From Elusimicrobia bacterium HGW-Elusimicrobia-2 (lineage in GTDB: Bacteria; CG03), in contig PHAM01000001.1 in assembly GCA_002841685.1 (NCBI GenBank), forward strand, positions 18,036 to 82,035: a DNA stretch of 64,000 nt. Reading direction: 5' to 3'. Shown in pieces: positions 57,384-64,000 of the stretch. The translations under genes and the position numbers were made by a program. The notes beneath the pieces are model-generated. The model was not told where the DNA came from. It did not search any database and saw nothing but the letters and a program-made list of their open reading frames with translations. Each line of letters begins with the position of its first letter. The stretch's first letter is position 1.

Positions 57384-58736
57384 TCAGCAGACACCCTGCT
57401 CGATCATGGCGTTGGCCACTTTCAGAAAGCCGGCGATGTTGGCGCCTTTGACATAATCCACATAGCCGTCTTCACTGCCGTATTGCACGCACTGCCTGTG
57501 TATGGATTTCATTATCTCTTTCAGCTTCCCGTCCACCTCTTCTCTTGTCCAGTTAAACCTTAAACTGTTCTGCGTCATCTCGAGGCCGGATGTCGCCACG
57601 CCGCCGGCATTTGCCGCTTTTCCGGGGCCGTAAAGTATTTTATTTTTTCTCAAAAGCGCCACGGCCTCTGAGGTGAGAGGCATATTGGCTCCCGCAGCTA
57701 CGCAAAAACAGCCGTTTTTGATCAGGGCTTTTGTGTTTTCGCCGTCGAGCTCGTTCTGCGTGGCGCAGGGAAGAGCCACATCCACTTTTATGTTCTTTTC
57801 CTTTATCACTTCCCAGACATTTTTCCCTATCACGCAGACAGAGGGATATTTATCGCTGTATTCTTTTATCCTGCCCCTCTTCACATTTTTGATATGCATA
57901 ACATGGCCAAGTTTATCGCTATCCAACCCGATCTCGTCGATGACCGTTGAATGGGAATCGCAAAGCATTATCACCTTTCCGCCGAGCTGGATGACTTTCT
58001 CAGCCGCGTACTGCGCGACATTTCCGGCGCCGCTTATGGCCACGGTCTTATCTTTCAAGTCTTTGCCGACGAGCTCCAGCATGTCCTGTACAAAATAAAC
58101 AAGGCCGTAACCGGTGGCCTCCGGCCGTATAAGGCTTCCGCCCCAGGTCGCGCCTTTGCCCGTGAGCACGCCCGTGAATTCGTTCTTTATTTTTTTGTAC
58201 TTGCCGAACATATAACCTATTTCCCTGGCTCCGACGCCGATATCTCCGGCGGGCACATCCGTGTTCGGGCCGATGTGCCTGTACAGCTCTCCCATAAAAG
58301 CATGGCAGAAACGCATCACCTCGTTATCAGACTTGCCCTTGGGGTCAAAATCGGAGCCGCCTTTGGCGCCGCCCATTGGCAGGGTCGTGAGGCTGTTTTT
58401 AAAAATCTGTTCAAAAGCAAGGAATTTGAGCAAACCGAGCTTCACGCTGGGATGAAAACGCAGCCCACCCTTGAAAGGGCCTATGGCGCTGTTGAACTGC
58501 ACCCTGTAACCGCGGTTCACGCACACATCTCCGGCGTCGTCCTGCCAGGCCACTTTGAATATTATCACTCTCTCGGGTTCAACCAGGAGATCCAGCACCC
58601 GCGCTTTTTTGAATTTATCGGAGCTTTCATAGACATCCCACACCGACTCCACTATTTCTCTAACGCACTGGATGAACTCCGGCTGATCCGCGTTCTTTTC
58701 TTCCACCGCTTTGATAAATTTTTCTTTTTCGCTCAT
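57384..58736 (-). CDS. gdhA: glutamate dehydrogenase
   Basis: A 450-residue hexameric enzyme, probably NADP-linked: 2-oxoglutarate + NH3 to glutamate. Motifs include GGLRFHPSVKLGLLKFLAFEQIFKNSLTTLPMGGAKGGSDFDPKG (substrate lysines), PAGDIGVGAREIGYMFG, the coenzyme fold ISGAGNVAQYAAEK near 235, and NAGGVATSGLEMTQNS. Length and GAGNVA pattern match the NADP-type small hexamer. With glnA next door it forms an ammonia-assimilation pair. The 111-bp gaps on each side have no strong terminators. Confidence 0.95.
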   Translation of the reverse strand: MSEKEKFIKAVEEKNADQPEFIQCVREIVESVWDVYESSDKFKKARVLDLLVEPERVIIFKVAWQDDAGDVCVNRGYRVQFNSAIGPFKGGLRFHPSVKLGLLKFLAFEQIFKNSLTTLPMGGAKGGSDFDPKGKSDNEVMRFCHAFMGELYRHIGPNTDVPAGDIGVGAREIGYMFGKYKKIKNEFTGVLTGKGATWGGSLIRPEATGYGLVYFVQDMLELVGKDLKDKTVAISGAGNVAQYAAEKVIQLGGKVIMLCDSHSTVIDEIGLDSDKLGHVMHIKNVKRGRIKEYSDKYPSVCVIGKNVWEVIKEKNIKVDVALPCATQNELDGENTKALIKNGCFCVAAGANMPLTSEAVALLRKNKILYGPGKAANAGGVATSGLEMTQNSLRFNWTREEVDGKLKEIMKSIHRQCVQYGSEDGYVDYVKGANIAGFLKVANAMIEQGVC

Positions 58737-58847
58737 GTTATTCTCCTTCCTATCTCAATTGAAGCCGCATATATAAATTGGCGTATTTTACAAAGCCCGC
58801 GCCCTCTTGTAAATAAGCGTTAAATGCAGGATCTCCGAGCGGCATTT

Positions 58848-59693
58848 TCATTTATTTTTCAGAAGGCCCTCAAGGGCCTCGCGCGTTTCCTTTGAGAGCA
58901 TATCGTATCTCATCTTCTCATAGGATCTGAGCTTGTTTTTTCTTTTTTCCATTTTTGCCAGGATATCCCTGATCCCGTCGGCGCTCAGCTCCCTGCCCAA
59001 CTTGTCTATCACAAGCAGGCGGTAAGAATAATCTCCCCTCAATAAAATCAAGTCCTTTGCGTAGGCACTGTCGCTTTTTTTGCAGTAATCCAGAACCGTC
59101 GGCAATCCCCACTCTTCAAGCGGTATTTCTTTTACCAGCCTATACATCTTATAATGCGCTAACATTTCCGGCTCCGCCTCACCGTGCCCGAAGTGCTCTT
59201 CAAAAAAACTCTCCTGCAGCTCAGTCTGTATTTTAACCAGCCGGCGCTTTTCCATATCCCACGAAAACATACCGTATGTGTCGGGGCCGGTATTGGAATG
59301 CTTTTTTATTCTGTAAGCCGCGTAGAACACGCCTTTTTTCAAGTTGAATTTCACCGTCGGATACACCACGCCCCCCGAAATCCCGCCGGGAAGACGCTCA
59401 TCGCCAAGATGCGCCAGAATATCGAGCTTGTTTTCCACCGTGTCAAAACTGCAAAAATATGTTTTAGCGAAATTTGTTTTCGGAATTCCGCCGTCGGGGA
59501 ATGCGGCAATACCTTTTGCCCTGCGTCTCAGGGCGTAATTGGCGATAAAATAAAGTTTGTCTCCTGTCTTATAGCCGGGGCTGAAACCCCATGATGTAAA
59601 GGGCTCTTTTTCAAAAAATATTCCCGCCGAGACAAAAGCGGGGGAGATCAACAATGCCAGAGCGGTGGAAACGATCGCGGCCCTGTTTTTCAA
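58848..59693 (-). CDS. exported protein of unknown function
   Basis: 281 residues with a signal peptide (MKNRAAIVSTALALLISPAFVSA). A beta-rich part follows with FTSWGFSPGYKTGDKLYFIANYALRRR and repeated short turns, then a C-terminal helical charged segment ending EALEGLLKNK. No catalytic motif or lipobox is visible. It overlaps ddh by 4 bp, so it is co-translated with an amino-acid enzyme, which is odd for an exported protein. I recognise no family. Confidence 0.6.
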   Translation of the reverse strand: MKNRAAIVSTALALLISPAFVSAGIFFEKEPFTSWGFSPGYKTGDKLYFIANYALRRRAKGIAAFPDGGIPKTNFAKTYFCSFDTVENKLDILAHLGDERLPGGISGGVVYPTVKFNLKKGVFYAAYRIKKHSNTGPDTYGMFSWDMEKRRLVKIQTELQESFFEEHFGHGEAEPEMLAHYKMYRLVKEIPLEEWGLPTVLDYCKKSDSAYAKDLILLRGDYSYRLLVIDKLGRELSADGIRDILAKMEKRKNKLRSYEKMRYDMLSKETREALEGLLKNK

Positions 59694-60667
59694 AGAAGTT
59701 CTTTTCTTAGTTCTTCGCCGCTCTTAGGGCTGAGGTCGGCGGCGGCTATGTCAAAAACCGTGCGCGCGCCGCTCTCTCCCCTTTTGTTGAGACGCCCGGC
59801 CGCGCGGGCGTAAGCGACAAGAACGCTGGATGTAAATTCGGGATTGCTGTCGAGTTTCAGCGAAAATTCTATGAGATGTCCGCACCGGGCAGCGGTCTCG
59901 CCGCTCCTGAGGACAAAACCGCCGTGAGGCATCTGCGAATGTTTCGTTTCCATTTCCTCACGGCTGATGAAGGTCACATCCGTGTCATAATCGGCGAAAT
60001 AGTTGGGCATGCTCTTGATGGCGTTTTCTATGGCGTCCTTATCGGCTCCGTCAGAGGCGACCACATAGCAGTCACGCCTGTGTTTTTCTCTGGTTGAAAG
60101 AGAGGGTTTCTCTCCGGCTCGCACCCTGTCGGCGGCGCTTGCAACTGGTATGGTGTACTGCCTCGCGTCCAGAACGCCTTCTATCCTTCTGACGGCGTCT
60201 GAATGGCCCTGGCTCACGCCGCGGCCCCAGAATGTGTGGGTCTGCCCGTCCGGCAAAACGGATTCCGCCAGAACCCGCTGCAGCGAAAAAAGGCCCGGAT
60301 CCCAGCCGGTTGATATGACGGCTATCTTCCCCGAAGCTTTCGCTGTCCCGTCCATGACGGAAAAATATCCCGGTATCTTCGCGTGGGTGTCAAAACTGTC
60401 AACCGTGTTAAACATCTTCGCGAAAAGCGGGCCCTGCTGATCAAGGTCCGTCGCAGAGCCTCCGCAGAGAACGGCCACATCTATGTCATTTTTGTGTTTT
60501 TCGGCATCATCAACGGCTATGGCCGGCACGCCGGAGGCTATTTTGATCCCTGCTCGGCGCGTGAAAACGGCTTTGAGCTCCATGTCCGGATTATTGCCGC
60601 AGGCCTTTTCAACGCCGCGGCCCACATTCCCGTAACCGACGATGGCTATTCTTATTTTCTCATTCAT
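59690..60667 (-). CDS. ddh: meso-diaminopimelate dehydrogenase
   Basis: 325 residues. The NADP fold IRIAIVGYGNVGRGVEKAC is followed by AVLCGGSATDLDQQGPLFAKMFNTVDSFDTH, STGWDPGLFSLQRVLAESVLPDGQTHTFWGRGVSQGHSDAVRR, and GVLDARQYTIPV. These stretches are diagnostic of Ddh, which aminates tetrahydrodipicolinate directly to meso-DAP with ammonia and NADPH. Its presence beside dapL and dapF means two routes to the same product. It lies 7 bp after the preceding aminotransferase gene and overlaps the exported protein. Confidence 0.93.
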   Translation of the reverse strand: MNEKIRIAIVGYGNVGRGVEKACGNNPDMELKAVFTRRAGIKIASGVPAIAVDDAEKHKNDIDVAVLCGGSATDLDQQGPLFAKMFNTVDSFDTHAKIPGYFSVMDGTAKASGKIAVISTGWDPGLFSLQRVLAESVLPDGQTHTFWGRGVSQGHSDAVRRIEGVLDARQYTIPVASAADRVRAGEKPSLSTREKHRRDCYVVASDGADKDAIENAIKSMPNYFADYDTDVTFISREEMETKHSQMPHGGFVLRSGETAARCGHLIEFSLKLDSNPEFTSSVLVAYARAAGRLNKRGESGARTVFDIAAADLSPKSGEELRKELL

Positions 60668-60674
60668 GAGACGT

Positions 60675-61868
60675 TTATTTTTCTATAAAGGCCTTGAGCT
60701 TTGCCAGGCCCTCTTCCATTTCGGGGATGTTTATTCCCGAATAGGCGAATCTCACATATCTGTTTGTCTCGCCGGGAAGTTCGCTTCCGAAGTGAAGCCT
60801 CGTGCAGAAGGAGACGCCCGTTTTCTCAAGAGCCGTCACGCGGAACTCGTCATAGGTCCTGATGCCGAGATTGTTCATGGCCTCGGTGACATTCGGGAAA
60901 AGATAAAAAGTTGTCTCCGGCTTAAAACATTTGAAACCCTTTATGGAATTCAATATCTCATAGCCTTTGTCCCTTCTTTTTCTCAGCTCTTCCACTATGG
61001 CCTTGACGGGAGACTGATCGCCTGTCAAACCGGCCAGCGCACCGTACTGCACGAAATGATTCGAGCAGGACTCATCGTTTGTGTTAAGCTTTCCTAATAT
61101 GACCGCGAGCTCCTTGGGGGCTATGGCCGCGCCCAGTCGCCAGCCCGTCATCGCGAACTTTTTGGAGAAGGTGTAAAGCAGGACACATCTTTCTTTCATT
61201 CCCGGCAGCGACGCCAGGGATTTTGATTTTCCGGAATACCTCATATCAAAATACGCCTCGTCACAGAGAACAAAAAGATTGTGCTTTATCGCGAGGGCCG
61301 CTATTTTCTTCAGCTCCTCAACGCTGGCTTCCGCGGCCATGGGGTTCTGAAAGTCATTGAAGATGAGAAGTTTTGTTTTGTCCGTTATCTTTTTTTCAAT
61401 AGAATCAATATCCAGCAGGAAGCCGTCGGGGCCCTCCTTGTAGGAATAAGGCACGGCGACGCCGCCGTTGAACTGTATCTGCGATTCGTATATGGGATAG
61501 CCGGGATTCGGATAGAGCACCTCGTCGCCGGGATTCATCAGCGCCAGGATGAATTTTCCTATGACGGGTTTTCCGCCGGGCTGGATGATGACATTTTCCA
61601 TGGCGTAATCCATGCCGTGCGATTTGTTTATGTCTTCAGCGATGGCCTCGCGCAGCGACGGCACACCCGCGTTGGGGCAGTACCCCGTTTTACCGTCTTT
61701 TATTGCTTCAAGCGACGCGTCCACCACATTCTGAGGCGTGGCGATGTTGAGGTCGCCCAGATGAAAGGGGTAAACCTTGTTCCCTTTCGAGGCGAAGACC
61801 GCGGCCTCGGCTCCCACAGCGAAAGCTGTCTCCGTACCCAAATTCTTGATCCTGTCAGCTAATTTCAT
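60675..61868 (-). CDS. class I/II PLP aminotransferase (aspartate-type)
   Basis: 397 residues from the ATG at 61868, which has GGAGGAAAAA in front. NPGYPIYESQIQFNGG, LLIFNDFQNPMAAEAS (where NPTG is usual, here NPMA), LFVLCDEAYFDMRYSG, and the cofactor lysine near 235 in LYTFSKKFAMTGWRLGAAIAP are clear. RFAYSG near the end carries the carboxylate-binding arginine. The enzyme is likely aspartate- or aromatic-specific. Position next to ddh and pckG suggests it makes aspartate from oxaloacetate for the DAP pathway (inference). Confidence 0.8.
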   Translation of the reverse strand: MKLADRIKNLGTETAFAVGAEAAVFASKGNKVYPFHLGDLNIATPQNVVDASLEAIKDGKTGYCPNAGVPSLREAIAEDINKSHGMDYAMENVIIQPGGKPVIGKFILALMNPGDEVLYPNPGYPIYESQIQFNGGVAVPYSYKEGPDGFLLDIDSIEKKITDKTKLLIFNDFQNPMAAEASVEELKKIAALAIKHNLFVLCDEAYFDMRYSGKSKSLASLPGMKERCVLLYTFSKKFAMTGWRLGAAIAPKELAVILGKLNTNDESCSNHFVQYGALAGLTGDQSPVKAIVEELRKRRDKGYEILNSIKGFKCFKPETTFYLFPNVTEAMNNLGIRTYDEFRVTALEKTGVSFCTRLHFGSELPGETNRYVRFAYSGINIPEMEEGLAKLKAFIEK

Positions 61869-61990
61869 TTTTTCCTCCATATTAAATCCATTATTTATTG
61901 AAAGGAGATTCTATCAAATATCCCGCAAAAGACAAAATCGCTTTGTCGGCAAAAGAAACACAACCTGCCTCTTTAAGTCAACCCGGCTTC

Positions 61991-63850
61991 TCAGTCTATT
62001 TTTGTGAAAGGAGAAACGTATTCGCCGTGTTCGGCAAGGACTTTCTCAAGTCTCCGCTTCTGGCCGGAAAGAACCGTCTCGAGCTCGCCGGGAATATCCT
62101 TGAACTTTGAATAAATCTCCGTTATCCTGTCTATCTTGGCGATGTTTTCCCTGACCCTGAGCATGAATTGCTTTTCGTAAGCGTCTTTCGTGTATTCAAT
62201 GCCCAGCACCTCGGCAAACAGAAGAGCCAGATCCTTATATTCCGGTATCAGGCCAGTGGGCCTCTTTATCGCCCCGACTTCTCCGTTTATCCTTTTTTCT
62301 ATCCATTTCAGCCAGACTTTTTTGTCGTTCTTCTCATTGAGAAAACTCCCATCTTTGCCGCGGATGAAATAGTTGGCTCCGAAAACAATGGGGGTTTTGC
62401 CCACGCCCTGTCCGAATTCCAGATTGGCCTTTATGTATTTACCCAGCGGCACAGAAAGAAACTCGAGGTTGGACATGGGGTTGAAGACCCGCACGCCCTC
62501 TTTGCCCAGAGCCGCCGCCGTCGTTTCCGATTCAAGCGCCGCGCCTTTGGTGATAACACCGTGCACCCAGTCAAATGACTGTTCTATGGGCACGCTCGTG
62601 TCGGAATCCCTGCCGCCGTAGATGAGGCCGCCTATTGTCAACCCGTCGGGGTTGTGCAGATTCTCATCAACATTGGGAAGGCGTTCTAGAGAAACGGTAA
62701 ACCTCGCGTTGGGATGCGAGGGCGGTATTGCATTGCCCTTGGGATCTTTTTTCCCCGGCGACCATTCGCCCGAATGATTCCGCCCCTTCGCCGGCGGCTC
62801 GCCATCGTGATCTATCCAGTAGGTCTTCCTGTCATCCGTGACAAGTATGTTTGAGACGATGAGCTCGCCGTCGGAATTCAGTATATCCCACTGTATAACA
62901 TCATCCTTTGAGTTGATACCCTGTATGATGCCGAACATGCCGTTTTCCACATTGACGGCTTTTATTTTTCCGTTGACTTTTCTCAGATACGCTATGTCGT
63001 CGCCGACGATGCTCTCTCCGTCGAGCATTGCCGTGGAGGTCTTCCCGCACAGCGACGGGTAGGCACCGGCGACATAGGTCTTTCCGCTTTCGCCGTTTAT
63101 TCCCATAACGAGCATGTGCTCCGTCAGCCAGCCCTCGTTGGAGGCCTTGTTTATGGCAAGCCTCATGGCGAGTTTTTTCAAGCCTATGGTGTTTCCGCCG
63201 TACTGGGTGTTGGCGCTGTAAACCGTGTCACCCTCAATGTCTATGAACACTCTCCTCTTATCCAGGTTCCTGGAAGTGTTATCCCCGTCCAGCTCGCCCG
63301 CCGAATGAACAAATTTGAAGAATGAGACATCCCTGCCGCGCCTGACAAACTCATCAAAGCCCTGCCTGTAAAGGATGTTCTCGCTGTGGGCGACATAAAA
63401 AGAATCCGTCAGCTGAAGACAGGGAATTGAAAAAGGCGAATTCTCCGGCCCGAGGCAGAAAAACGCGATTATGAGCGTCTTCCCCTTCATGATGCCTTCC
63501 ATTATGGAGTGCACATCCTCAAGCGCCGAATCTCTGTCGATCGTGTTTATGGAAGCGCCGAGATCCGTTCCGGGGGAAACAAGTATCCTCGTGTTTTTGT
63601 TGTCTCTGGCCTGATCGGCGGCGTTATCGTAGTGAACGGTCTGACCTTTGAAAGAAACGGGGGACTCCTCTCCCTTCTCTATAGCTTTGTTCCTGATGTG
63701 GGCAAGATCCCGGGGTGAACCGTCGCTGACAAAAACCGAATCCGGCTTGCAGTGCGCTATGTACTTCTCTAAGAAATCAAAAACCGCGGGGCTATTGATC
63801 CTTTCTAACTTTCCGATGTCATCTTTTCCGATTATTTTTTTGATATCCAT
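61991..63850 (-). CDS. pckG: phosphoenolpyruvate carboxykinase (GTP)
   Basis: 619 residues interconverting oxaloacetate and PEP using GTP. It includes the long N-terminal lobe with SDGSPRDL, the substrate loop RRVFIDIEGDTVYSANTQYGGNTIGLKKLAMRLAI, then GITGE-like VMGINGESGKTYVAGAYPSLCGKTSTAML. In the latter, the kinase-1 loop carries the reactive cysteine near residue 268. GDDIAYLRK is kinase-2 and NPMSNLEFLSVPLGKYI follows. The GTP group is clear by length and this loop. It is at the head of the nitrogen cluster and may supply or drain oxaloacetate. The stop is 123 bp upstream of the next gene's ATG; that gap shows no obvious terminator. Confidence 0.94.
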   Translation of the reverse strand: MDIKKIIGKDDIGKLERINSPAVFDFLEKYIAHCKPDSVFVSDGSPRDLAHIRNKAIEKGEESPVSFKGQTVHYDNAADQARDNKNTRILVSPGTDLGASINTIDRDSALEDVHSIMEGIMKGKTLIIAFFCLGPENSPFSIPCLQLTDSFYVAHSENILYRQGFDEFVRRGRDVSFFKFVHSAGELDGDNTSRNLDKRRVFIDIEGDTVYSANTQYGGNTIGLKKLAMRLAINKASNEGWLTEHMLVMGINGESGKTYVAGAYPSLCGKTSTAMLDGESIVGDDIAYLRKVNGKIKAVNVENGMFGIIQGINSKDDVIQWDILNSDGELIVSNILVTDDRKTYWIDHDGEPPAKGRNHSGEWSPGKKDPKGNAIPPSHPNARFTVSLERLPNVDENLHNPDGLTIGGLIYGGRDSDTSVPIEQSFDWVHGVITKGAALESETTAAALGKEGVRVFNPMSNLEFLSVPLGKYIKANLEFGQGVGKTPIVFGANYFIRGKDGSFLNEKNDKKVWLKWIEKRINGEVGAIKRPTGLIPEYKDLALLFAEVLGIEYTKDAYEKQFMLRVRENIAKIDRITEIYSKFKDIPGELETVLSGQKRRLEKVLAEHGEYVSPFTKID

Positions 63851-64000
63851 AGAGAAAACTATTATATTTTTTCGTTCCTGTCAATCAGGAAAAACAGGAT
63901 ATCTGGGAATAGGAAGGGACATCGTGACCCCCCTGGGAAGAAATATAGGTTTATCAGGTTGATTTGTTTTGGGGAAGAATATGAAAAGAAGATAAGGATT
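63851..64000 (-). promoter_or_regulatory. pckG upstream region with TATAAT box
   Basis: On the minus strand TATAAT (63866-63861) lies 10 bp before the ATG, and TTGACA (63884-63879) is 12 bp further up. The spacing is too short for a classical promoter, so the two boxes may not work together. No Shine-Dalgarno is evident before the pckG ATG. The remaining bases hold no gene I can support. Confidence 0.3.

Noticed and set aside
57951-58823. 290-codon plus-strand open frame opposite gdhA
   Set aside because: It is antisense to conserved glutamate dehydrogenase segments and has no protein-family resemblance.
1-64000. CRISPR array or cas genes
   Set aside because: No series of regularly spaced direct repeats and no Cas-like protein was seen; repeats here are palindromic and dispersed.

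Overview
The window looks like a chromosome segment of an uncultured, diderm, probably anaerobic bacterium. It has meso-DAP peptidoglycan genes (murF, murB, ddl, dapF, dapL, ddh), ftsQ/ftsA, and surface-polysaccharide genes. It also has an outer-membrane PorV-like protein next to a giant secreted protein with a type IX-like C-terminal tail. This mix is seen in candidate-type phyla such as Elusimicrobiota and Omnitrophota. That placement is inference from gene content; no 16S rRNA gene or phylogeny is available here. Nearly all genes lie on the minus strand, in long operons with ATGA or few-base overlaps.

Region by region. (1) 0-4.4 kb: trpC-ugd-uxs-degT-wzz, a nucleotide-sugar/exopolysaccharide operon cut by the window edge. 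(2) 4.5-22 kb: a convergent Nudix gene, then a long minus-strand run of methyltransferase, two tandem O-antigen-ligase/TPR proteins, mtaB, coiled-coil, TPR and HEAT proteins, the 1848-residue FG-GAP/fibronectin protein and its PorV-like neighbour. (3) 22-26 kb: plus-strand queA, murF and an MFS transporter. (4) 26-29.3 kb: HAD phosphatase, ferredoxin, tRNA-Ser, birA, nadC, ptsN-like, tRNA-Gly. (5) 29.3-35.4 kb: carbamate kinase and two unusual carbamoyltransferases directly downstream of ddl-ftsQ-ftsA. (6) 35.4-40.3 kb: an AT-rich island with a fused restriction-modification enzyme and three unknown genes, lying between murB and ddl. (7) 40.4-47.2 kb: argF-GT-HD-GYP-rnfC-murB operon and a cyclase-family hydrolase. 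(8) 47.6-52.5 kb: cvfB, a TPR protein and dnaE. (9) 52.6-53.9 kb: a small accessory insert (nucleotidyltransferase pair plus a broken DUF4238 gene) bracketed by a duplicated dapL 3' end. (10) 53.9-64 kb: nitrogen and DAP metabolism (dapL, dapF, glnA, gdhA, ddh, an aminotransferase) and GTP-type PEP carboxykinase.

How it fits together: ammonia is assimilated by GdhA and GlnA. Oxaloacetate/PEP exchange by PckG and two aminotransferases feed the aspartate family, and DapL/DapF or Ddh make meso-DAP for the wall enzymes. Carbamate kinase with the two non-ArgF carbamoyltransferases suggests energy gain from a ureido compound, substrate unknown.

The window is rich in small palindromic repeats. One family carries GGGGAC/GTCCCC ends (13.06, 22.05, 26.84 and, degenerate, 53.60 kb). 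Another has AGCGAG-type apices (14.6 and 47.4 kb, with looser relatives at 4.5 and 23.3 kb, and a 27-bp unit at 39.1 and 46.4 kb). A 28-bp direct repeat copies the tRNA-Ser 3' end. The strongest candidates for something new are the dapL-bracketed insert, the island inside the cell-wall cluster, and the carbamoyltransferase pair.
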